From: Luedemannella flava
Lineage (GTDB): Bacteria > Actinomycetota > Actinomycetes > Mycobacteriales > Micromonosporaceae
Assembly (NCBI RefSeq): GCF_039528515.1
Contig: NZ_BAAALT010000097.1
Location: 1 to 64,000 of the forward strand
Length of the DNA: 64,000 bases
Direction of reading: 5' to 3'
Of this stretch, positions 55,411 through 64,000 are shown in pieces (position 1 is the first letter of the stretch; the number at the start of each line of letters is the position of its first letter). The notes beneath the pieces were generated by a model that was given only the letters and a program-made list of their open reading frames with translations, was not told the DNA's origin and did not search any database. Position numbers and translations under genes: made by a program.

Positions 55411-55423
55411 CTTGTGGTGCGGA

Positions 55424-57007
55424 TCAGGCCAGCGGCCCGATCTCGGCCTCCACCTGGTCGCGCAGCGTACGGCCGGCGATGAGGGCGCGGGTCGACTCGA
55501 GCACGGGCGCGAGGAAGACGTCCGGACCGGGGGACCCGGCGAATTCGGCGACGAGCGAGACCGCGCGCCGCCCGGCGGGCGACGGGGCCAGCGGCGAGCG
55601 CAGCTGCAGGCCCCGGACCGCGGCGAGCAGTTCCACGGCGAGCAGGCTCGTCAGGTTGTCGAGCACCACGCGCAGCTTGCGGGTGGCCGCCCAGCCCATC
55701 GACACGTGGTCCTCCTGCATGCCCGACGTCGGCACCGAGTCGACCGACGCGGGCGAGGCGAGGCGCCGGTTCTCGGCGACAATCCCCGCCGCCGTGTACT
55801 GCGCGATCATCAGCCCCGAGTTGACGCCCGGATCGGGGGTGAGGAACGCCGGCAGCTCCCGCGAGCGGGTCACGTCGAGCAGCCGGTCGGTGCGTCGCTC
55901 CGAGATCGAGCCGACCTCCGCCGCCGCGATGGCCAGGAAGTCGGCCGCGAAGCCGAGCGGCGCGCCGTGGAAGTTGCCCGTCGACAGCACCCGCCCGTCC
56001 GGCAGCACGACCGGGTTGTCGACGACCGACGCCAGCTCCCGCGCCGCGACGAGCCGCACGTGGTCGAGGGTGTCGCGGGCCGCGCCGGCGACCTGCGGGG
56101 CGCACCGGATCGAGTACGCGTCCTGGACCGCGTGCTCCAGGTCGTCGCGGTGCGAGTCCATGATCCCGGAGTGCTGGAGCAGCCGGTGGATGTTCGCCGC
56201 CGAGACGGCCTGCCCGGGGTGCGGCCGGATCGCGTGCAGCTCCGGCAGGAACGGCCGGTCCGAGCCGAGCATCGCCTCGGTCGCCAGGGCCGCGGTCACG
56301 TCCGCCATGGTCAGCAGGTGCTCCAGGTCGGCGATGGCGAGCAGCAGCATCGCCAGCATGCCGTCCGTACCGTTGATGAGCGCGAGGCCCTCCTTGGCGG
56401 CGAGCGTGACCGGCGACAGCCCGGCCGACGCGAGCGCCTCCCCGCCCGGGATCCGCGACGCGGACACCCCGACCGGCCCGACCGGCACGGCGTCCTTGCC
56501 GAGCACCCACCCCTCGCCGAGCAGCACGAGCGCGCAGTGCGCCAGCGGCGCCAGGTCGCCCGACGCGCCCAGCGAGCCGTGCTCGGGCACCCACGGGGTG
56601 ATGTCGTGGTTGAGCAGGTCCACCAGCCCCTGCGCGACCAGCGGCCGCACGCCGGACCGCCCCAGCGCGAGCGACCGCACGCGCAGCAGCATCATGGCCC
56701 GGACGACCTCGCGCGGCATCGGCACGCCCACGCCCGCGGCATGCGAGCGGATCAGCGCGTGCTGCAGCTCCTCCCGCCGGGCCGGGGTGATCGGCGTGCC
56801 GGCGAGCGCCCCGAACCCGGTCGACACCCCGTACACGGGCCGGCCGTCGCGTTCGATCGCGTCGACCAGCGACCGGGACGCGGCCATCGCGGCGGTCGCG
56901 TCGGAGCCGAGCGCCACGGGCGCGTCATGGCGGGCGACGGCGAGCACGTCGGCGGCGGCGATCCCGGTGGACGCGACGTGGATGGGCCAGGACAGGGTGG
57001 CGGTCAT
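55424..57007 (-). CDS. hutH: Histidine ammonia-lyase
   Basis: A 527-residue enzyme. The autocatalytic cofactor (MIO) forms from Ala148-Ser149-Gly150 in GASGDLAPLAH. Other family blocks are YGVSTGFGALAG (about 59-70), NGTDGMLAMLLLAI and SNPVV-like VVDNPVVLPDG, and EDHVSMGWAA. It converts histidine to urocanate, the first step of the hut pathway. ATG 57007 overlaps the hutI stop (ATGA), so it is the last gene of hutU...hutF-hutI-hutH on the minus strand. Confidence 0.96.
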   Translation of the reverse strand: MTATLSWPIHVASTGIAAADVLAVARHDAPVALGSDATAAMAASRSLVDAIERDGRPVYGVSTGFGALAGTPITPARREELQHALIRSHAAGVGVPMPREVVRAMMLLRVRSLALGRSGVRPLVAQGLVDLLNHDITPWVPEHGSLGASGDLAPLAHCALVLLGEGWVLGKDAVPVGPVGVSASRIPGGEALASAGLSPVTLAAKEGLALINGTDGMLAMLLLAIADLEHLLTMADVTAALATEAMLGSDRPFLPELHAIRPHPGQAVSAANIHRLLQHSGIMDSHRDDLEHAVQDAYSIRCAPQVAGAARDTLDHVRLVAARELASVVDNPVVLPDGRVLSTGNFHGAPLGFAADFLAIAAAEVGSISERRTDRLLDVTRSRELPAFLTPDPGVNSGLMIAQYTAAGIVAENRRLASPASVDSVPTSGMQEDHVSMGWAATRKLRVVLDNLTSLLAVELLAAVRGLQLRSPLAPSPAGRRAVSLVAEFAGSPGPDVFLAPVLESTRALIAGRTLRDQVEAEIGPLA

Positions 57008-58170
57008 GAGGGCACTCCATCGTGCAGCACGGATGTGATCAGCGGGACGCCCGGCCGGTAGGCCAGGTGCAGGTAGGAGGGTGCGTCGAGCAGCGCGACG
57101 TCCGCGCGCGCCCCCACGCCGAGGTGTCCGACGTCGTCACGGCGCAGCGCCTTCGCGCCGCCGGCCGTGGCCGCCCACAGGGCCTCGGCCGGGGTGAGCC
57201 GCATCTCGCGCACGGCCAGGGCCACGCAGAACGGCATCGACGACGTGTACGACGACCCCGGGTTGCAGTCGCTGGCCAGCGCCACCGTCGCGCCCGCGTT
57301 GAGCAGCCGCCGCGCCGGCGGATACGGCGACCGGGTGCTGAACTCCGCCCCCGGCAGCAGCGTGGCCACGGTCGACGACGCCGCGAGCGCGTCCACGTCC
57401 GCGCGCGACAGGTGCGTGCAGTGGTCGGCGCTCGCCGCCCCCACCTCCACGGCCAACCGCACCCCGCCCCCCGCCGCGAGCTGGTTCGCGTGCACCCTGG
57501 GCAGCAACCCGGCCGCCATCCCGGCCGTCAACACCGCGCGGGCCTGCTCCACGTCGAACGCCCCACGCTCACAGAACACATCAACCCACTTCGAGTACGC
57601 CGCGGCGGCCGTCAGCATCGGCCCGCAGACCTCGGCGACGTAGTCGTCGGGACGGTCGGCGAACTCGGCCGGCACGACGTGGGCGCCGAGGAAGGTCGTC
57701 TCCGTCGTCACCTCGCCCGCCAGGCGCAGACTCCGCGTCTCGTCGGCGACGGTCAGCCCGTACCCACTCTTGATCTCGATAGTGGTGGTGCCCTGCCGCA
57801 GCGCCTCGCGGCGAAGGCGTCCCACGGACGCGCGCAGTGTCTCGTCCGTCGCCGCCCGCGTCGCGGCGACCGTGGTCCGGATGCCCCCGCCGGTGTACGG
57901 CTCGCCGGCCATCCGGGCGGCGAACTCGGCGGCCCGGTCGCCCCCGAACACCAGGTGCGTGTGGCTGTCGACGAACCCGGGGATGGCGGCGCGCCCGGCG
58001 GCGTCGAGCCGCTCGTCGGCATCGGGCGCCTTGTCGGCCGCGCCGACCCAGGCGACCTTACCGTCCGTGATGACGAGAGCGGCGTCGGTGAGCAGCCCGA
58101 GCTGTGAGTTGTCCCCGAGCGTCCGGTCGTTGGTGACGAGTTCGCCGACATTGGTGATCAACAGGCTCAC
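57004..58170 (-). CDS. hutI: Imidazolonepropionase
   Basis: A 388-residue amidohydrolase-fold enzyme. The metal site has DSHTHLVFGG (H-x-H at about 68-70), IEIKSGYGL, FLGAHVVPAEF, RVHANQL (metal His) and VALASDCNPGSS (the Asp). It opens the imidazolone ring to formiminoglutamate. GTG 58170 overlaps the stop of hutF, and its own stop overlaps hutH. Confidence 0.96.
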   Translation of the reverse strand: MSLLITNVGELVTNDRTLGDNSQLGLLTDAALVITDGKVAWVGAADKAPDADERLDAAGRAAIPGFVDSHTHLVFGGDRAAEFAARMAGEPYTGGGIRTTVAATRAATDETLRASVGRLRREALRQGTTTIEIKSGYGLTVADETRSLRLAGEVTTETTFLGAHVVPAEFADRPDDYVAEVCGPMLTAAAAYSKWVDVFCERGAFDVEQARAVLTAGMAAGLLPRVHANQLAAGGGVRLAVEVGAASADHCTHLSRADVDALAASSTVATLLPGAEFSTRSPYPPARRLLNAGATVALASDCNPGSSYTSSMPFCVALAVREMRLTPAEALWAATAGGAKALRRDDVGHLGVGARADVALLDAPSYLHLAYRPGVPLITSVLHDGVPS

Positions 58171-59498
58171 GACCACACCGCCTTGACGGACGCGGACAGG
58201 GCGTGGGGGACGTCCTCGACGAGTTGGTGCTGACCGTCGCGGACGATGACGCGGCCGTCGACCACGACGTGGGTGACGTCGGCGGCGGTCGCCGCGTACA
58301 GGGCGGCGGCGTCGGCCGCGTTCCGGTCGTAGCCGGCCGCGCGGACCGTGTCGAGGCGCACGGTGACCAGGTCGGCCCGGGCGCCGGGGGCGATGACGCC
58401 GGCGTCGGGCCAGCCGAGCGCCCCGTGACCGGCGGCGGTCGCGGCGCCGAGCAGTTCGCCGACCGCGAAGTGGCCGCGTCGCTCGTCGTGCAGGCGGGCG
58501 TTGAGCTCGACGGCGCGGGCCTCCTCCAGCAGGTCGATCACCGCGTGGGAGTCGGAGCCCAGGCTCAGCGCGCAGCCGCCGTCGACCAGGGCGCGGGCCG
58601 GCCCGATCCCGTCGGCGAGGTCGCGTTCCGTCGTCGGACAGAAGCACGCGCCCGCGCCGGCGTCGCCGAGCAGCGTCCGATCGAGGTCCGTCAGATGGGT
58701 GGCGTGCACGGCGGTCAGCCACGGCCCGACCAGTCCCGCCCGGTCGAGCAGTTCCGTCGGGGTGCACCCGTGGGTGGCCAGGCACGCCTCGTTCTCGGCC
58801 CGCTGCTCGGAGACGTGGACGTGCAGCGTGGCCTGCCCGGTCCCGGCCAGCGCGGCCAGCTGCGGGCGCGGCACGGCGCGCACCGAGTGGGCGGCCGCAC
58901 CGATCCGGGCGTGCGGTTTCGGTTGCAGTCCGCCCATCCGGGCGGCCCAACCGTCCACGTCACCGTCGCTGAACCGGCGCTGCGCACCCTCGGGCGGCGC
59001 GCCGTCGACCCGGGACGTGAGGTAGACGGTGTCGAGCAGCGTGATCCGGATGCCGGCCTCGGCGGCCGCCTCGATCAGGGCGTGCCCCATGACGTTCGGG
59101 TCGCCGTACGGCCGGCCGTCGGGGTCGTGGTGCAGGTAGTGGAACTCGCCCACGCAGGTGATCCCGGCCAGCGCCATCTCGGCGTAGGTCGCCCGGGCCA
59201 GCGCGAGGTAGCGGTCCGGGTCGAGCGTGGCGGCGAGGGCGTACATCTGCTCGCGCCACGTCCAGAACGTCCCCTGGCCGGCGTGGGTGCGCCCGCGCAA
59301 CGCCCGGTGGAACGCGTGCGAGTGGGCGTCGGCCAGGCCCGGCAGGGTCAGCCCGGCCAGGCGGGTGGCGTCGTTCCCCCTGGTCCCGGGCGTAACGGCG
59401 GTGACCCGGCCGTCGTCGACCTCGATGAGCACGTCGTGCACGAGGCCCGCCGGCCCGCCCAGCCAGGCGTGCTCCGCGAGATAGCGCGTCACCGGCAT
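58167..59498 (-). CDS. hutF: Formimidoylglutamate deiminase
   Basis: A 443-residue amidohydrolase. Motifs include LPGLADAHSHAFHRALRGRTH (H-x-H), ITCVGEFHYLHHDPDG, LHVHVSEQRAENEACLATHG, CPTTERDLADGIGPA and LSLGSDSHAVID. It deiminates formiminoglutamate to formylglutamate, the four-enzyme hut route. ATG 59498 overlaps the stop of the M20 amidohydrolase gene by 10 bp. The frame continues far upstream only as a shadow of that gene. Confidence 0.95.
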   Translation of the reverse strand: MPVTRYLAEHAWLGGPAGLVHDVLIEVDDGRVTAVTPGTRGNDATRLAGLTLPGLADAHSHAFHRALRGRTHAGQGTFWTWREQMYALAATLDPDRYLALARATYAEMALAGITCVGEFHYLHHDPDGRPYGDPNVMGHALIEAAAEAGIRITLLDTVYLTSRVDGAPPEGAQRRFSDGDVDGWAARMGGLQPKPHARIGAAAHSVRAVPRPQLAALAGTGQATLHVHVSEQRAENEACLATHGCTPTELLDRAGLVGPWLTAVHATHLTDLDRTLLGDAGAGACFCPTTERDLADGIGPARALVDGGCALSLGSDSHAVIDLLEEARAVELNARLHDERRGHFAVGELLGAATAAGHGALGWPDAGVIAPGARADLVTVRLDTVRAAGYDRNAADAAALYAATAADVTHVVVDGRVIVRDGQHQLVEDVPHALSASVKAVWS

Positions 59499-60718
59499 GC
59501 CAGCTCCTCCAACGTGGCGGCCAGCGCCTCGATGCCCGCGGCGCAGTCCTCGTCGGTGGCGTGCTCGCCCGGCGCGTGCGACACCCCGGTCGGGTTGCGC
59601 ACGAACAGCATGGCGGTGGGCATGACGGCGGACAGCACGCCGGCGTCGTGCCCCGCGCCGGTCGGCAGGACGGGCACGCCGCCGAGGGCCGTGGCGAGCC
59701 GGTCGCGCAACGCTGCGTCGAACTCGACCACGGCTGTGACCGACTCGGCCGTGACGGCGACCGCGGTCCCGTCCCGGGTGGCGCGTTCGGTCGCCTTTGC
59801 CGTCACGCTCCCGATGAGCTGGTCCAGCGTGGACTGTTCGGCGGCGCGGGCGTCGAGCCACGCGGTGACCTGCCCGGGGACCGCGTTGGTGGCGTTGGGG
59901 CTGACGTGGACGCGCCCCATGGTGGCGTGCGCGCCGGACAGGCGCGCCTCCTTGTTCGCGGCGAGCACGGTGAACGCGAAGGTCAGCATCGGGTCGTGCC
60001 GGTCGGCCATCCGGGTGGTGCCGGCGTGGTTGGCCTCCCCACGGAAGTCGAACCGCCACCGCCCGTGCGGCCAGATGGCGCTGGCCACCCCGACGGCCGC
60101 GTCGAGGTCCACCAGCGCCCGCCCCTGCTCGACATGCAGTTCCACGAAGCACCCGAAGCGCGCCACGAGGTCGGGATCCGGCCCCACCTCGGCCGGGTCG
60201 CCGCCGGTCGCGGCGATCGCCCGGGCGAGCGTCACCCCCTCCCGGTCGGTGAGCGCGAGCGCCCGCCGCGTGTCCACGGCCCCGGTGAGCAGCCGTGACC
60301 CGAGACACGCCAGCCCGAACCGCGACCCCTCCTCCTCGGCGAAGGTCGCCACGACGATGGGGCGTCGCGGCGTGTGCCCGCGCTCGCGCAGCAGGTCGAC
60401 GGCGACGAGCGCGGACACGACCCCCAACGGCCCGTCGTAGCCGCCCCCGTCCGGCACGGAGTCGAGGTGGCTCCCGGTCAGCACGGCGTCGTCGCCGTCG
60501 CCCCACCACGCGAACAGGTTCCCGTTCCCGTCGACGCGCAGCTCAAGGTCCCGGTCGGCGGCCTCCTCGGCGAACCACTCCCGGCACTCCAGGTCGGCCC
60601 CGTTCCACCCGTGCCGCCGGTATCCGCCGGTCTCCTCGTCGCGCCCGATCTTCTCCAGCGACCGCCACAACGCCCGGAACCGCTCCACGACATCAACGGA
60701 CACGGAGCTCACCGTCAC
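59489..60718 (-). CDS. M20 amidohydrolase (allantoate amidohydrolase family), presumed formylglutamate hydrolysis
   Basis: A 409-residue zinc peptidase-fold enzyme of the allantoate amidohydrolase/N-carbamoylase type. Metal ligands lie in TGSHLDSVPDGGGYDGPLGV (His and Asp), FAEEEGSRFG (Glu pair) and ELHVEQG; the dimerisation lid follows. No hutG (formylglutamate deformylase) is present, and hut clusters of Streptomyces carry a similar gene in the same place, so it probably finishes the pathway, formylglutamate to glutamate; that substrate is inferred from context. The start is GTG 60718. It lies 287 bp downstream of hutU across a gap with an inverted repeat. Confidence 0.88.
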   Translation of the reverse strand: MTVSSVSVDVVERFRALWRSLEKIGRDEETGGYRRHGWNGADLECREWFAEEAADRDLELRVDGNGNLFAWWGDGDDAVLTGSHLDSVPDGGGYDGPLGVVSALVAVDLLRERGHTPRRPIVVATFAEEEGSRFGLACLGSRLLTGAVDTRRALALTDREGVTLARAIAATGGDPAEVGPDPDLVARFGCFVELHVEQGRALVDLDAAVGVASAIWPHGRWRFDFRGEANHAGTTRMADRHDPMLTFAFTVLAANKEARLSGAHATMGRVHVSPNATNAVPGQVTAWLDARAAEQSTLDQLIGSVTAKATERATRDGTAVAVTAESVTAVVEFDAALRDRLATALGGVPVLPTGAGHDAGVLSAVMPTAMLFVRNPTGVSHAPGEHATDEDCAAGIEALAATLEELACR

Positions 60719-60762
60719 GATGCGTGTTGGGCGGCTCGCCCCCCACTACGACCCCCCTCCCA

Positions 60763-60897
60763 CTTTGCTCTGCTTCCCTATAGGAATCAGGCACACGGAG
60801 TAGTTGTCGCAGCTGACCACATAAAGCAATCGATCCACTACCTTCCGACATTTGTCGAGCTCAGCTCCGGTGCTTCCTAGAGGGAAGCAGAGCAAAG
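60763..60897. repeat. 135-bp inverted-repeat element between hutU and the M20 gene
   Basis: Arms 60763-60789 and 60871-60897 are inverted copies of 27 bp (25 of 27 match), each itself containing a shorter palindrome (TTCCCTATAGGAA and TTCCTAGAGGGAA). Eighty-one bases lie between, less GC-rich than the flanks and with repeated TTGTCG-AGCT pieces. I see no gene in 60719-61005. Confidence 0.8.
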
Positions 60898-61005
60898 CTG
60901 GCGGAGAGGGGTGGGTGGGGGGTGCGGGGTGACGCAATTGTGGGGGTGCCGCGAGCACGGAGCGTGACCCCACTCGACCGGTGCCGTCATTACCGGGCGT
61001 GGCGA

Positions 61006-62676
<1,671 letters not shown>

Positions 62677-62691
62677 GTGAGCAGCCTAAGA

Positions 62692-62728
62692 CGGTTCGGG
62701 CCCGGCCGTGGTCGACCGGGCCCAACCG
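62692..62728 (-). terminator. Hairpin terminator behind the permuted binding-protein gene
   Basis: GGGCCCGG (62698-62705) pairs with CCGGGCCC (62716-62723); the outer CGGTT/AACCG adds five pairs with one bulged C. It lies 12 bp after the binding-protein stop. Confidence 0.75.
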
Positions 62729-62740
62729 TGATCAATCAGC

Positions 62741-63751
62741 TCACGCGGGGGTGAGCGAGCTGTCCGACGAGAAGACCAGCGCCAGCGAGGCGTTGCCGTT
62801 CTTCAGGGAGCCCTTGGAGAGCGGGCCACCCGCGTCGGCCTGGAAGAAGTTGCCGAAGTTGATGCCGTAGGCCTGCAGCAGGCCCGGCTGGCAGAAGGGC
62901 CGCTGGGGGCACTCCGGCGGGCCGGCCAGGACCGAGGCCTTGCCGTTGCACTTCGCGGCGAAGTCCGACAGCGTCTTCAGGCCGTACTTGTCGGCGAGCG
63001 CCTTGGTGGTGGCGAACGCGTTCTGGTCGGCGGCCGCCGACGGGGTGCCGACCGTGAGCTTGTACTTCTCGGCGAGCGGCTTGAGGGCCGCGATCGTGGC
63101 GTCGATGTCGCCGCTCGCCACCTGCTGGGCGTCCTTGCCGTTCGCCTTCTGGTTGAGGAACTCGGTCAGCGTCGCGGCGTACTCCGGGAAGACCGTGATC
63201 TCGCCGCGCTCGATGGCCGGCTCGTACACCTCGCGGTTGGTGCTCTTCTTCACCGTGGCCTTGAAGCCGGCCGCGTTGAGGGCCAGCTTGTACAGCTCGG
63301 CGAGGGTGACGCTCTCGGCGAAGCCGGCGGCGCCGACGACCACGGCGCCGCTGCCGCCCGACAGGCCGGTGGTGAGCCCGTTGGCGTCGGCGAACTCCTT
63401 GGCGGCCACGGCCGGGGTCTTGCGGTCGATGTCGACGGCCTTGTTCAGCGCGACGAGCTTGGGGGTGTCCAGCGCCGCGGCGACCTTGTCGACCGCGGCC
63501 AGCAGGGCCGGGCTCGACTTGGCCGTGTTCACCACGGCGACGACGTTGTCGGCGTTCTGCAGCTTCTTGTCGTCGGTGAGGACGACCAGGACGTCGCCCT
63601 TCTCCGGGGCGCAGCCCGCGCCGGCCGCCGTGGCCGTCGCCGGTGCCGCCGTGCCCGAGGAGCCCTTCTCGCCACACGCGGTCAGCGTGCCCGCCACGAC
63701 CAGCAACCCGGCCGCGGTCAATAGGGAAAATCTGTGTGTACGCGATGACAT
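62741..63751 (-). CDS. Betaine-type ABC transporter substrate-binding lipoprotein, apparently circularly permuted
   Basis: A 336-residue lipoprotein (lipobox VAGTLTAC, Cys at about 26). The order of the OpuAC parts is unusual. Residues about 50-125 (VLVVLTDDKKLQNADNVVAVV...LVALNKAVDID) correspond to the usual C-terminal segment of OsmF/OpuBC-type binding proteins. Residues about 135-336 (VVVGAAGFAESVTLAELYKLAL...VFPEYAATLTEFL...GPPECPQRPFCQPG...SLALVFSSDSSL) correspond to the usual N-terminal and middle parts and stop where the first segment would follow. ATG 63751 gives a good start. The gene upstream encodes the cognate permease. Confidence 0.88.
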   Translation of the reverse strand: MSSRTHRFSLLTAAGLLVVAGTLTACGEKGSSGTAAPATATAAGAGCAPEKGDVLVVLTDDKKLQNADNVVAVVNTAKSSPALLAAVDKVAAALDTPKLVALNKAVDIDRKTPAVAAKEFADANGLTTGLSGGSGAVVVGAAGFAESVTLAELYKLALNAAGFKATVKKSTNREVYEPAIERGEITVFPEYAATLTEFLNQKANGKDAQQVASGDIDATIAALKPLAEKYKLTVGTPSAAADQNAFATTKALADKYGLKTLSDFAAKCNGKASVLAGPPECPQRPFCQPGLLQAYGINFGNFFQADAGGPLSKGSLKNGNASLALVFSSDSSLTPA

Positions 63752-63759
63752 GAGCCCAG

Positions 63760-63783
63760 CCAATCCCGCGATCGGGATCTTGG
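63760..63783 (-). promoter_or_regulatory. Hairpin between permease and binding-protein genes
   Basis: CCAA-TCCCG (63760-63768) pairs with CGGGA-TC-TTGG (63773-63783), with a small bulge, 9 bp upstream of the binding-protein start. Hairpins at this position often adjust relative expression of an excess binding protein. It could also be an operator. Confidence 0.45.
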
Positions 63784-63818
63784 CAACTCCAATCGGTGTG
63801 GTGGGGATAACCGTCTGA

Positions 63819-64000
63819 TTAAGGTTTCGCCGCCGCGGCGCTGGCGTCGACCCGATCGGCTGCTGAGCTGGGCGGACGCCGTACCCCCTGGCGGAGCGCG
63901 CGCGGCGTGAGTGCGCGCTGTGTCAATGCCAACAGCCCTTCGAGTGCGAGGCAGAGCGCGATGACGATCAATCCGCCGGCGACCACCTGGCCGCCGCCGG
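63819..64000 (-). CDS. Betaine-type ABC transporter permease, C-terminal end only
   Basis: The last 60 codons of an OpuB-type permease entering from the window edge: GGGQVVAGGLIVIALCLALEGL, then LALTQRALTPRALR, a final membrane helix followed by the family's QR-x-L-TPR ending, then a polar tail and stop at 63819-63821. It is followed 67 bp later by the substrate-binding lipoprotein gene, forming the end of a second betaine-type transporter operon. Confidence 0.75.
   Translation of the reverse strand, partial: GGGQVVAGGLIVIALCLALEGLLALTQRALTPRALRQGVRRPPSSAADRVDASAAAAKP

Overview
The window is uniformly GC-rich chromosomal DNA from an actinobacterium, most likely of the family Micromonosporaceae (Actinoplanes, Micromonospora, Dactylosporangium and relatives). 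This rests on codon use, many GTG starts, GTGA/ATGA-coupled operons, two F420-dependent luciferase-like oxidoreductases, a SigE-family sigma factor, a conservon (cvnABCD), DUF7144, DUF4032 and DUF1707 proteins, and secreted CBM2-bearing polysaccharide hydrolases. No phage, plasmid, IS element, rRNA or tRNA was seen.

Layout. 1-9.5 kb: the 5' part of a sensor kinase coupled to a LuxR-type response regulator, then mostly small housekeeping or hypothetical genes. 6.2-11.8 kb: a secretion block with a small secreted protein, a GH5 beta-mannanase with CBM2 and a GH18 chitinase with CBM2. 12-15.5 kb: a TauE/SafE permease, a Ser/Thr kinase whose extracellular part resembles CBM2, and a decayed gene. 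15.5-35.6 kb: a glycine betaine/choline block. It holds sarcosine oxidase (SoxB, SoxD and a SoxA-SoxG fusion), a dimethylglycine dehydrogenase-like enzyme, a ProU-type betaine transporter (proVWX with a double-permease ProW) translationally coupled to a cvnABCD conservon, choline dehydrogenase (betA), an IclR regulator and a Rieske oxygenase of the glycine betaine monooxygenase type. Together these can import betaine or choline and demethylate it stepwise to glycine. 35.9-40 kb: surface and envelope genes, namely a membrane protein with two L7/L12-like domains, a glycerophosphotransferase and an LPXTG choice-of-anchor A protein. 40.1-48.5 kb: a complete protocatechuate branch (pcaIJ-F-H-G-B-L-R) divergent from pobA, with three similar palindromes between them. 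48.5-55.4 kb: a sigma factor with a membrane partner, an AlkZ-like protein, a second F420 oxidoreductase, hypotheticals and decayed genes. 55.4-62.7 kb: histidine utilisation (hutU, M20 amidohydrolase, hutF, hutI, hutH). 62.7-64 kb: a second betaine-type transporter (permease 3' end and a binding protein whose halves look circularly permuted).

The most unusual signal is not a gene. Three intergenic sites (9.67-10.01, 22.78-23.01 and 48.46-48.53 kb) carry arrays of one family of 22-23 bp palindromes (arms CGCCA...TGGCG). Consecutive units start 41 or 42 bp apart, averaging about 41.6 bp, which is four turns of B-DNA. The spacers of 17-19 bp are unrelated. A second family of 48-bp stem-loops (two copies) and a 135-bp inverted-repeat element lie in other intergenic gaps. 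I do not recognise any of the three families from a named element.
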